Positions 1 to 5,795 of a DNA stretch of 6,528 bases are shown one piece after another. The first letter of the stretch is position 1. Each line of letters starts with the position of its first letter. The notes below the pieces were generated by a model. That model ran no database searches. It was not told the origin of the DNA and worked only from the letters and a program-made list of their open reading frames with translations. The translations under genes were made by a program, and so were the position numbers. Origin of the DNA: an uncultured Opitutaceae bacterium (GTDB lineage Bacteria > Verrucomicrobiota > Verrucomicrobiia > Opitutales > Opitutaceae); contig CAKZMS010000147.1 in NCBI GenBank assembly GCA_937128785.1, forward strand, positions 5,001-11,528, read 5' to 3'.

Positions 1-396
1 CAGCGGGGCAAGATCGAAGCGGCGGGCGGACGCATCCTTGCCCCGCTCCAAGACAATCGGTTTTACCCCCAATTCAATTAACTTGAGCGCGGCGAATAGT
101 CCCGCCGGACCGGCACCGACAATGACGACCGTTTTCGCGCTGGCTGCGAGCTCGGGATACGACGGGCAGGGTGGGGAATCCGCCGGTAAAGGACCTGCGC
201 ACGACAACTCCAGTCGGAGCCTGATTTTGATGTCCCGTTTTCGCGCGTCGATGGAGTGTTTCCTCACCCGCATATCTTGGATGCGCTCTGGTGGGATTCG
301 TAACTTTCTGCTCAGTGACTGTTTCCACACCGATCGGTCTTCCGAATCCTTCAGGGGAAGGACGATATCGACCGGCTGCGTGGGAGGTAAAGTCAT
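1..396 (-). CDS. NAD(P)/FAD-dependent oxidoreductase, N-terminal part (runs off the left edge)
   Basis: Reading the minus strand from ATG at 396 gives 132 residues open to the left edge, so the C-terminal part is missing. Residues about 30-65 (KLRIPPERIQDMRVRKHSID, then a basic stretch) match the small N-terminal domain found in uncharacterised FAD-dependent dehydrogenases of the COG2509 type. Residues about 88-118 are a classical dinucleotide-binding beta-alpha-beta unit: VVIVGAGPAGLFAA with GxGxxG at 94-99, ending in the acidic residue of IVLERG. The family is usually around 500 residues and its substrate is not known; FAD binding is the safe prediction. ATG 396 is the only plausible start, since no ATG, GTG or TTG lies in frame for the next 100 bases upstream. 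No Shine-Dalgarno sequence sits next to it. The gene is divergent from the small ORF at 525. Known: the fold. Inferred: oxidoreductase activity. Confidence 0.85.
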   Translation of the reverse strand, partial: MTLPPTQPVDIVLPLKDSEDRSVWKQSLSRKLRIPPERIQDMRVRKHSIDARKRDIKIRLRLELSCAGPLPADSPPCPSYPELAASAKTVVIVGAGPAGLFAALKLIELGVKPIVLERGKDASARRFDLAPL

Positions 397-524
397 GGAA
401 AGAAATGAGGGCGGGAAAGGTCTCCAAGATAAGAATCCGGGGGACCAACGACGATTGAATTTAAGATTTATGCAAGATTTGCCCGGTTGGGTCCGTTTCA
501 GGAGGCAACCGCACCTTCCCCGCC
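397..524. other. divergent intergenic spacer
   Basis: This 128-bp spacer lies between the start of the minus-strand oxidoreductase and the plus-strand small ORF, so it should hold promoters for both directions. An AT-rich core at about 450-480 is the natural place, but no -35/-10 pair with proper spacing is convincing on either strand. An AGGAGG lies at 500-505, but it is 19 nt from the ATG at 525 and no ATG, GTG or TTG lies nearer, so its role as a ribosome binding site is doubtful. Confidence 0.4.
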
Positions 525-725
525 ATGGTCCTGAACCGAATCGAACAGCATTTTTGTCACTTAATGGAAGCCGATCCCATTGTTCGTCGTGGTTTGATTG
601 GCGAATGGAAATCAACCGAGCCGGAGCTGGCCGATCAGCTTGATCGCTTATTGAATCGCTTTGAGTCCGAGGCTGATGACCATGAGCCGTCGCCGCTGAA
701 CCTGCTGGGCTCATGGGCCGATTGA
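525..725 (+). CDS. small hypothetical protein (66 aa)
   Basis: This is a short ORF of 66 residues from ATG 525 to TGA, acidic overall (many Glu/Asp), with no signal peptide, membrane segment or cysteine pair. I do not recognise the family with certainty. Its middle part (EPELADQLDRLLNRFESEAD, about residues 32-51) resembles the short helical segment that precedes the catalytic domain in many planctomycete, acidobacterial and myxobacterial serine/threonine kinases, where a 'D.ELR.EVE.LL' pattern is common. No kinase domain follows, so it could be a remnant of such a gene, an independent small protein, or a chance ORF. An AGGAGG sits upstream at 500-505, but with an unusually long 19-nt gap. 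The next gene on this strand starts 66 bp downstream and may be co-transcribed. Confidence 0.4.
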   Translation: MVLNRIEQHFCHLMEADPIVRRGLIGEWKSTEPELADQLDRLLNRFESEADDHEPSPLNLLGSWAD

Positions 726-791
726 TCGATTAGATTCGGGCGGTATTGGCCCTCGCGGTTGCGGGGCGGCTGGACTGGAGTTTGTAGCCTC

Positions 792-2942
792 GTGGCTAAT
801 CAACTTCGCAACGCGGTTTCACCCTATCTACTTCGGCATGCTTCGGATCCCGTGTTTTGGCGGGAGTGGAATGAGGCGGCCTTGGCGGAGGCCCGCGACC
901 ATAATGTCCCCCTCTTTGTCTCGGTGGGCTATTCCAGCTGCCATTGGTGTCGGGTCATGGGGCATGAGTCGTTTCGAGATGAGGGCGTTGCCCGACGACT
1001 CAACTCTGACTTTGTTGCCATCATAGTCGATCGTGAGGAGCGACCTGATCTGGATCGCATCTACATGAACTACGTCCAAGCCGTCACCGGCCGATCGGGT
1101 TGGCCTCTTTCGGTTTGGTTAACCCCGGATCTGAAGCCGTTTTTCGGCGGGACGTTTTTTCCGAGGAAGCCCCGGGACAAACAATCAGGATTCTGCGAGG
1201 TGCTGGATTCGGTTGCCGCCGGCTGGCAACAGGACCGGACAAAGACTGAGGCAGAGGCGGAACGCATCCTGCACAACCTCCAAGAGGCTCACCAAACTCA
1301 TCCCGTGGGTGATGCCCTGCCCGATCTCACCGAGCCGGGGGGCGACGCGTTCGAGAGTGCCTACACCTATTTTTTCGAAAACCATGACGCCCAGTTTGGT
1401 GGGTTTGGCGGCGCCCCGAAATTCCCCCGGCCCCAGACGATTGGATTCCTGATCCGTTGTGCCGCGCTCCAAGGTTTGGAGTCAGCCCCGGGACGCGAGG
1501 CTTTGGCCATGGTGACCAAGAGCCTGGAGGGCATGTCGCGTGGGGCGATCCACGACCACATCGGTGGCGGGTTCCATCGCTATGCCGGGGACGATGGCTG
1601 GCGGGTGCCGAATTTCGAAAAGATGCTCTACGACCAGGCGCAAATCGCGGTCAACCTCGTCGATGCGTATCAGTTTTCCCAAGACGAGCGTTTTGCGGGC
1701 ATTGCCAGCCATCTGTTCGCCTATGTGGTCCGAGAGTTACGTCATCCCGAGGGGGGATTCTGGGCGGGGCAAGGAGCTGATTCGGCCTCTAGCTCCGCCG
1801 CCGAGTTGTCGCAACCGGGAGCCTTCTACCGGTGGGACTATCGGGAACTGCTGGAATTGAGTGGTGATGCCGGCGAGGAGATTACGCAGCTCTTTGGGGT
1901 TCTTCCTGAGGGCAACCTACCGAGTTCGCCCCATCCATCCGATGACAGGCAAGGGCTCAATGTGCTCTATCAGGCTGAATCAATTCAGGCCGTGGCGCGA
2001 CGGCAGGAAACCGACCCCGCTGAATTGGCCACTCGACTTGATCGGGTTTTGGCAAAGTTGCGATCGGATCGACTCCGCCGGCCGGCTCCTTCCCGGGATG
2101 AGAAAGTGGTCGCGGCTTGGAATGGATTAATGATCGCGGGGTTGGCTCGTGCCTCGACCAGCGAGGCCCTTGCCCTCAGGGATGCTTCGGAAGACCACGC
2201 CGCCTTGGCGGAGTCCGCCGCTTCCTTCCTCCGGCAGCATCTGTGGGAAGCGGATTCCTCCACGCTGTATCGGGTTTGGCACAAGGGGAAACGATCTGGC
2301 CCCGGGCTGGCTGAAGATTACGCGTCACTCGTCTACGGACTGCTCGAGCTATATGATGCCACGGTCTCGGTCGAGTGGCTGCGGTGGGCGGATGAGCTGC
2401 AGTCGCGCATGGATGAATTGTTTTGGGATGAAAGGGCGGGAGGGTATTTCCAAACCCGTCGCACGGATGCTTCGATCGTGCTCCATCTCAAGGATGATCA
2501 CGACGGCGGGGAGCCGTCCGCCAACTCGCTGGCGGCGACGAATCAATTTCGGTTGGCAGCGCTGCTGCAGGACGAGCGGCGTTACTCACGAGGATTGAAA
2601 ACGCTGCAGGCGTTTCGGCACGTTTGGGAGAAAACGCCGTGGGTCATGCCCACTATGCTGGAAGCCGTGGAGTGGTCTTTGTCTGAATCTCGGCGGGTTA
2701 CGATCTGGGGAAACCCCCGCCATCAGGACTGTCAAAGCATGATGGCAGTTGCCCGCGATCGTCGAGGACCCCGCCGCGTAACGGTGTTGATAGACCCGGA
2801 TAATCCGGATGCCTGGCTGGTCTCCAAGATTCCCCAACCGGTTGAAACAGTGCTCCTGCCTCAGGCAACGGTGTGTTCTCGGGCAGGTTCCTCGCCGCCA
2901 GTCACATCCGCAACGAATCTGCGTCTGCTCCTAAATCCGTAG
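792..2942 (+). CDS. thioredoxin domain-containing protein, YyaL/DUF255 (SPATA20-like) family
   Basis: This is a complete 716-residue protein, close to the family's usual length of about 650-750. The N-terminus reads ANQLRNAVSPYLLRHASDPV, the typical opening. A thioredoxin-like domain (about 1-170) carries CHWC at 50-53, followed by DREERPDL (80-87) and GWPLSVWLTP (103-112). The C-terminal part is the alpha-barrel, glycosidase-like region, with PKFPRP (209-214), HDHIGGGFHRY (254-264), WRVPNFEKMLYDQAQ (270-284) and DEKVVAAWNGLMIAGLA (436-452). No signal peptide is visible, so it is probably cytoplasmic. The biochemical role of the family is not established; a redox or fold-related role is inferred from CxxC. 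The frame is open back to TTG 759, but I chose GTG 792 because family homology begins there and GGAG lies 11 nt upstream (777-780). The segment around residues 329-350 (GADSASSS), which in relatives usually reads like DADSEG, looks diverged. Confidence 0.9.
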   Translation: MANQLRNAVSPYLLRHASDPVFWREWNEAALAEARDHNVPLFVSVGYSSCHWCRVMGHESFRDEGVARRLNSDFVAIIVDREERPDLDRIYMNYVQAVTGRSGWPLSVWLTPDLKPFFGGTFFPRKPRDKQSGFCEVLDSVAAGWQQDRTKTEAEAERILHNLQEAHQTHPVGDALPDLTEPGGDAFESAYTYFFENHDAQFGGFGGAPKFPRPQTIGFLIRCAALQGLESAPGREALAMVTKSLEGMSRGAIHDHIGGGFHRYAGDDGWRVPNFEKMLYDQAQIAVNLVDAYQFSQDERFAGIASHLFAYVVRELRHPEGGFWAGQGADSASSSAAELSQPGAFYRWDYRELLELSGDAGEEITQLFGVLPEGNLPSSPHPSDDRQGLNVLYQAESIQAVARRQETDPAELATRLDRVLAKLRSDRLRRPAPSRDEKVVAAWNGLMIAGLARASTSEALALRDASEDHAALAESAASFLRQHLWEADSSTLYRVWHKGKRSGPGLAEDYASLVYGLLELYDATVSVEWLRWADELQSRMDELFWDERAGGYFQTRRTDASIVLHLKDDHDGGEPSANSLAATNQFRLAALLQDERRYSRGLKTLQAFRHVWEKTPWVMPTMLEAVEWSLSESRRVTIWGNPRHQDCQSMMAVARDRRGPRRVTVLIDPDNPDAWLVSKIPQPVETVLLPQATVCSRAGSSPPVTSATNLRLLLNP

Positions 2943-3059
2943 GTAAAACCGCTCAATTATGCGTTTCAGCCTCAGGCGAAGGTTGACGCCTATCGATGAT
3001 TCCCGGTTAGTTCTTTGGTCTCCTCCGCAAGTAGGTGGCATTAATCGACTCGACCCACT
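2943..3059. other. intergenic spacer, no gene seen
   Basis: This is 117 bp between the DUF255-family gene and the response regulator. It contains a short AGGCG...CGCCT inverted repeat near 2975-2992 with an 8-nt loop, but no T-run follows, so I do not call it a terminator. A purine-rich AGGTGG at 3033-3038 lies 21 nt before the downstream GTG start, too far for a normal ribosome binding site. A promoter for the response regulator gene is expected here but I cannot point to one. Confidence 0.4.
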
Positions 3060-3659
3060 GTGCAAATTCTCGCTGTTGAAGACGACCCGGTAGCCCGCCG
3101 CGTCCTTCGTCAGGCCCTAACGAAGTTGGGGCACGACGTGTTGGAGGCTGAAGACGGGGAGGGCGGCTTGGACGTATTGGCGAGAGACAACGTTCGCGTC
3201 ATCGTCAGCGATTGGATCATGCCCAATTTGGACGGGCTCGAATTCTGCCGAAAAGTGCGACAACGTCCGGCGGAAGATTACGTGTATTTTATTCTGCTCA
3301 CGGGACGCACGGCCTCGGCGGAAAACGAACGGGAAGCGGCCGATGCGGGCGTGGATGACTTTCTGAGCAAACCGCTCGACGTGAACGAACTTTGGATGCG
3401 GCTCCGCGTCGCCGAACGGATCCTGCAATTTGCGACTCAGGTCCGCACGCTGGAGGCGTTTTTGCCCATCTGTTCCTACTGCAAAAAGGTGCGCGAGGAC
3501 TCCAATTATTGGACGCAGATCGAGAGCTATATCAACACGCGGACCGGCACCGATTTTAGTCACTCCGTCTGTCCGGACTGTTACCAGCGCGTGGTCCTGC
3601 CCGAACTGGAGAAACTGAAAGCGGACGCCGCGAAGACCGCTGAAAGTAAAGGCAGTTAG
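3060..3659 (+). CDS. response regulator with CheY-like receiver and C-terminal four-cysteine module
   Basis: This 199-residue protein has a complete receiver domain (about 1-122): the acidic pocket E7/D8/D9, phospho-acceptor Asp51 in VSDWIMPNLDG, switch Thr81 in LLTGR, and Lys104 in FLSKPLD. It is therefore expected to accept phosphate from a histidine kinase not present in this window. There is no DNA-binding output domain. Residues 133-185 instead form the 'LPICSYCKKVR...YW.QIESYI...FSHSVCPDC' module, with cysteine pairs at 138/141 and 171/174. This module is common at the C-terminus of sensor kinases and response regulators in many phyla. The four cysteines suggest a zinc or redox site, but its function is not established. 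The start is GTG 3060: an in-frame TAA at 3042-3044 leaves no other standard start upstream, and QILAVEDDP is the normal receiver opening. No Shine-Dalgarno sequence is near. A SlyX-like gene follows after 6 nt. Confidence 0.9.
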   Translation: MQILAVEDDPVARRVLRQALTKLGHDVLEAEDGEGGLDVLARDNVRVIVSDWIMPNLDGLEFCRKVRQRPAEDYVYFILLTGRTASAENEREAADAGVDDFLSKPLDVNELWMRLRVAERILQFATQVRTLEAFLPICSYCKKVREDSNYWTQIESYINTRTGTDFSHSVCPDCYQRVVLPELEKLKADAAKTAESKGS

Positions 3660-3665
3660 GACGAA

Positions 3666-3860
3666 ATGGCGGCAGAGGAAATTGAGCGTTTGGAAGAACG
3701 GATCGCCTGGCTTGAGCGCCATGTGATGGAGCAGGACAAGGTCATGCTGGAGCAATCCAAGGCTCTTGAAAAAGCGAGCGAGGCACTCAAAGCCATCCGC
3801 GAACAGCTGAATTCCCGCGAACCCCCGCTCGACCCCAACGAACGCCCACCACACTACTAA
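3666..3860 (+). CDS. slyX: SlyX family protein
   Basis: This 64-residue protein is almost entirely a predicted coiled coil (about residues 3-50, heptad-like with EEIERLEERIAWLERHV). It is followed by a proline-rich tail ending in PPHY. That layout, size and C-terminal PPHY are the hallmarks of SlyX, a small protein of unknown function named from E. coli. The ATG lies 6 nt after the response regulator stop codon. The ribosome binding sequence AGGA (3658-3661) overlaps that stop, with a 4-nt gap to the ATG, so translational coupling to the upstream gene is likely. In gammaproteobacteria slyX is usually placed near slyD or fkpA; the pairing with a response regulator here is different. Overall similarity outside the tail is that of any coiled coil, so the name rests on architecture and the tail. 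Confidence 0.75.
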   Translation: MAAEEIERLEERIAWLERHVMEQDKVMLEQSKALEKASEALKAIREQLNSREPPLDPNERPPHY

Positions 3861-3876
3861 ATCGGTGGGTCGGATT

Positions 3877-3900
3877 TGATCCGGGTGGACTCCAGGATCA
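3877..3900 (+). terminator. weak hairpin after slyX, possible terminator
   Basis: TGATCC (3877-3882) pairs with GGATCA (3895-3900), and inside it TGG (3886-3888) pairs with CCA (3892-3894) around an ACT loop, leaving a GGG bulge. The position 17 bp after the slyX stop suits a terminator, but no T-run follows, so it could equally be an mRNA-stabilising stem or chance. Confidence 0.3.
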
Positions 3901-3901
3901 T

Positions 3902-4033
3902 TAAGCTAATGCTTACAAGGGATTTATAGTGATATTTAGGCTTCAATGGAAATATTAGATATGCCTAAAACGTAACAATAGATGACTAGTAATCGGTGCC
4001 ATTTGTGTTACAGTGTAACCATCACGTAACACA
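3902..4033. promoter_or_regulatory. repeat-rich control region upstream of the TonB-domain gene
   Basis: This region starts with an AT-rich stretch unlike the surrounding coding DNA, and holds nested inverted repeats. TAAGC (3902-3906) pairs with GCTTA (3911-3915). TTTAGGC (3935-3941) pairs with GCCTAAA (3963-3969). TGTGTTAC (4004-4011) pairs perfectly with GTAACACA (4026-4033), and a further GTAAC lies between them at 4015-4019. ACGTAACA occurs twice in direct orientation (3970-3977 and 4024-4031). The GTAAC/GTTAC unit thus appears four times in about 60 bp, the sort of arrangement seen at operators bound by a dimeric or multimeric regulator. No -35/-10 pair is convincing, so the exact promoter is unassigned. 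Seen: the repeats. Inferred: regulator binding. Confidence 0.45.
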
Positions 4034-4049
4034 GAGGGCCTTGGCCCTC
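4034..4049 (+). promoter_or_regulatory. hairpin in the 5' leader directly before the ribosome binding site
   Basis: GAGGGCC (4034-4040) and GGCCCTC (4043-4049) form a perfect 7-bp GC-rich stem around a TT centre. It ends 6 nt before the AAAGGG Shine-Dalgarno sequence (4056-4061), which is itself 5 nt from ATG 4067. In the mRNA the stem could affect stability or ribosome access. With a 2-nt loop the innermost pair would have to open. It has no T-run and so is not a terminator. Confidence 0.45.
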
Positions 4050-4066
4050 GCAAAGAAAGGGAACCC

Positions 4067-4483
4067 ATGAAACTCAATCTCACCCAAATTTGCTCCGCCG
4101 GTCTCGCCCTCTTGGTCTCCGCCGCATTTGCCTCGGCCGAAGAATCTGCCTCCACCTCTCAGGTGGCCAAGGTCGCCCACATCCAAGGTATGGACAAGGC
4201 TCCTGAGATCGTCACCCGAGTCGCTCCCGTATATCCGTCTGAATTGCGCGAACGCGGCATTCAAGGAGTGGTGACCGTTGAAATGCTCATCGATTCAACG
4301 GGACGGGTCGTAGAGGCCAACGCCGTCCGCTCCACCACCCCGGAATTCGCCGCCCAAGCGGTGGATGCCGCCAAGGCTTGGACCTTCAAGCCGGCCGAAG
4401 CCAACGGCAAAAAGATCACGTCCCGCGTCATGGTGCCCTTTGAATTCACCATGCCCCAGGTCGCCGCGCTCGAGTCTCGCTGA
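4067..4483 (+). CDS. secreted TonB C-terminal domain protein (energy-transducer-like)
   Basis: This 138-residue protein opens with a Sec signal peptide (MKLNLTQ, hydrophobic SAGLALLVSAAFASA) with a likely cleavage site after Ala24. Residues about 45-130 are a TonB C-terminal domain: APVYPSELRERGIQGVVTVE, then DSTGRVVEANAVRST, AAQAVDAAKAWTFKPA and a final VMVPFEF strand. In classical TonB this domain contacts outer-membrane receptors and is tied to the inner membrane by an N-terminal helix and a Pro-rich linker. Here the linker is absent and the N-terminus looks cleavable, so the mature protein would be a small free periplasmic domain. The function is therefore uncertain; it may not transduce energy. 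The start is well supported by AAAGGG at 4056-4061. The gene has its own leader with repeats and a strong terminator, suggesting a separate transcription unit that may be well expressed. No ExbB/ExbD or receptor gene lies in view. Confidence 0.85.
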   Translation: MKLNLTQICSAGLALLVSAAFASAEESASTSQVAKVAHIQGMDKAPEIVTRVAPVYPSELRERGIQGVVTVEMLIDSTGRVVEANAVRSTTPEFAAQAVDAAKAWTFKPAEANGKKITSRVMVPFEFTMPQVAALESR

Positions 4484-4509
4484 GCTTCCGTTCAACGGTC
4501 CTCCCTTTC

Positions 4510-4540
4510 GATCCGCTCTACTCAGGGCGGATCTTTTTTT
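4510..4540 (+). terminator. strong rho-independent terminator of the TonB-domain gene
   Basis: Bases 4510-4533 fold into a 10-bp stem (GATCCGC with GCGGATC, then T-G, C-G and T-A pairs) around an ACTC tetraloop. Seven T residues follow at once (4534-4540). It lies 26 bp after the stop codon. This is a textbook intrinsic terminator and separates the TonB-domain gene from the decarboxylase gene. Confidence 0.92.
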
Positions 4541-4613
4541 GGGGCGGAGCTACCAGCCCCGGACATTCGGGGATTGAGCGCGGCGTGCCCTTGTATTGCT
4601 TGCCTAGTTATCA

Positions 4614-5525
4614 ATGAGCGCATCCGAGCCCGTTAAAGTTTTCAATCGTTACACCGGCGAGATCGAGCAAGAGCAGATCTACGGTGAAAAGTGGCTGCGT
4701 TGGGCCTATGAGACCGGCCTGGGGCGGGCGACCACTGCCATCCTCCTGAAACGGAAATTCTTCTCTTGGTATTACGGCAATCGCATGAACCGTCCCTACA
4801 GCGCGCACAAGGTGCTGCCTTTTGTGGTGGACTACGATTTGGACGCCGATGAATTCGGCAAACAGGCATGGGAATATAAGACCTTCAACGAGTTCTTCAG
4901 CCGGCGACTCAAGCCGGAGGCCCGACCGATCACACCGGGAGAGGATGTTGCCGTGTTGCCCGCCGATGGTCGGCATCTCGCCTTTCCCCAGCTCGAAAAC
5001 ACCGATGGGTTTTATGTCAAGGGGCAGAAGTTTTCGTTGCCGGAGTTGTTTGGTTCAACTGAAACAGCCGAACCTTTCGCGGGCGGTGGTATGCTGATTT
5101 CGCGGCTTTGTCCGATCGATTATCACCGCTTTCATTTTCCGGTCACCGGCACGCCGCGAACCTCCAAAACCATCAACGGATTTCTCTACTCGGTGAACCC
5201 CATCGCGCTCCGTCGGCAGGTGGGCTATCTCGTGGAGAACAAGCGCATGTTGACCCTCATCGAATCCGAGCAGTTCGGGTTGGTGGCGATGTTTGAAGTG
5301 GGTGCCACCTGCGTGGGCACCATCAAGCAACTCTACGTCGACAGTCGGGCGAACGAGAAAGGGGAGGAAAAGGGACTCTTCAAATTTGGCGGTTCGTGCG
5401 TGATCACGGTGTTTCAGCGTGGTCGCATCAAGTTTGCGGATGATCTGGTGCAGCACAGTCGGGAGCATCGGGAAGTCTACGCCAAGATGGGGGATGTGCT
5501 GGGCAGTGCCCCCAAAGTCGACTGA
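4614..5525 (+). CDS. psd: phosphatidylserine decarboxylase (proenzyme)
   Basis: This enzyme converts phosphatidylserine to phosphatidylethanolamine at the membrane, the last step of bacterial PE synthesis, using a pyruvoyl group made by self-cleavage. The 303 residues fit the long type seen in Chlamydia: the opening VFNRYTGEIEQEQIYGEKW and the block FNEFFSRRLKPEARPI (91-106) are characteristic. The Asp/His/Ser set is present: Asp118 in LPADGRH, His171 and His174 in DYHRFHFP, and Ser261 in FGGSCV. Cleavage is expected between Gly260 and Ser261, leaving a pyruvoyl-capped alpha chain of about 43 residues. The residue after Ser is Cys, where many homologues have Thr or Ser. ATG 4614 is the first start after an in-frame TAG at 4605-4607, and no Shine-Dalgarno sequence is visible. 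No phosphatidylserine synthase gene is adjacent. The promoter must lie in 4541-4613, but none is clear. Confidence 0.95.
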   Translation: MSASEPVKVFNRYTGEIEQEQIYGEKWLRWAYETGLGRATTAILLKRKFFSWYYGNRMNRPYSAHKVLPFVVDYDLDADEFGKQAWEYKTFNEFFSRRLKPEARPITPGEDVAVLPADGRHLAFPQLENTDGFYVKGQKFSLPELFGSTETAEPFAGGGMLISRLCPIDYHRFHFPVTGTPRTSKTINGFLYSVNPIALRRQVGYLVENKRMLTLIESEQFGLVAMFEVGATCVGTIKQLYVDSRANEKGEEKGLFKFGGSCVITVFQRGRIKFADDLVQHSREHREVYAKMGDVLGSAPKVD

Positions 5526-5547
5526 AGAGTGAATCGTATCTTCCCAA

Positions 5548-5576
5548 ACTTCGGGCTTTCCGTGGGGCCGCGAAGT
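5548..5576. repeat. inverted repeat between psd and the tRNA gene
   Basis: ACTTCG (5548-5553) and CGAAGT (5571-5576) are perfect complements enclosing 17 nt, with weak extra pairing inside (GGC with GCC). It lies 23 bp after the psd stop. No T-run follows on the plus strand, so termination is possible but unproven. A TTGACT at 5579-5584 looks like a -35 box but is too close to the tRNA 5' end to drive it. Confidence 0.3.
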
Positions 5577-5596
5577 GGTTGACTGACGACTCCATC

Positions 5597-5680
5597 GCTC
5601 GGGTGGTGGAATGGTAGACACGAGGGTCTTAGAAGCCCTTGCCGTAAGGCGTGAAGGTTCGAGTCCTTTCCCGAGCACCA
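5597..5680 (+). tRNA. tRNA-Leu, anticodon TAG, CCA encoded
   Basis: The full cloverleaf can be drawn. The acceptor stem is GCTCGGG (5597-5603) with CCCGAGC (5670-5676). The D arm is GTGG-AATGGTAGA-CAC in the leucine style. The anticodon stem is AGGGT/GCCCT around the loop CTTAGAA, with anticodon TAG at 5630-5632, reading CUA and probably other CUN codons. A class II long variable arm GCC-GTAA-GGC (5641-5650) and a T arm GAAGG-TTCGAGT-CCTTT complete it. Discriminator A73 and the long variable arm are leucine identity features. CCA (5678-5680) is encoded in the DNA. The gene stands alone. Its promoter is not evident in the 71 bp after psd, so read-through from psd is possible. Confidence 0.96.
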
Positions 5681-5686
5681 TCCTTC

Positions 5687-5703
5687 GTCCCGCAGGGCGG
5701 GGC
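5687..5703 (+). terminator. possible terminator hairpin after the tRNA
   Basis: GTCCCGC (5687-5693) pairs with GCGGGGC (5697-5703), seven pairs including one T-G, around a 3-nt loop, only 6 bp after the tRNA CCA end. It is followed by just TT, so it is a weak intrinsic terminator at best, but its position and GC-rich stem suit one. Confidence 0.4.
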
Positions 5704-5708
5704 TTCCA

Positions 5709-5753
5709 CCGTGCCAAGGCTATGGCGGACAGGTCGGCTAGCAGGCCAGCCTG
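5709..5753. repeat. clustered imperfect palindromes between tRNA and gltD
   Basis: Two more hairpins lie between the convergent tRNA and gltD. CCG-TG-CCA (5709-5716) pairs with TGGCGG (5723-5728) around AGGCTA, with a TG bulge. CAGGC (5742-5746) pairs with GCCTG (5749-5753) around CA. The string GCCAAGGCTATGGCGGAC (5713-5730) resembles short palindromic intergenic elements that I recall as recurring in other bacterial genomes, but that is memory, not a search. They could also help to end gltD transcription on the minus strand. Confidence 0.3.
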
Positions 5754-5795
5754 GAACGAGGCCGAGGCAGTTTGCGGTTCGGGTAGATTTGGCGC

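Noticed and set aside
74..448. Minus-strand 124-residue ORF
   Set aside because: It is in the wrong frame of the same strand. The true frame from ATG 396 carries the Rossmann motif.
38..643. Plus-strand 201-residue ORF
   Set aside because: It is antisense to the oxidoreductase, whose GAGPAG dinucleotide motif is clear on the minus strand, and it overlaps the small ORF in another frame. Its composition is not protein-like.
759..791. TTG 759 as start of the DUF255-family protein
   Set aside because: The extra 11 residues have no family similarity, while GTG 792 has a GGAG 11 nt upstream and begins the conserved N-terminus.
3117..3854. Long 245-residue minus-strand ORF
   Set aside because: It is a shadow antisense to the response regulator and slyX, both of which have recognisable motifs on the plus strand.
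5579..5602. TTGACT at 5579 as the tRNA promoter -35 box
   Set aside because: The -10 box would fall inside the tRNA gene, so it cannot drive it.
5055..5717. 220-residue minus-strand ORF containing GLEPSRLTARASKT
   Set aside because: That peptide is the well-known spurious translation of the antisense strand of a tRNA; the rest is antisense to psd.
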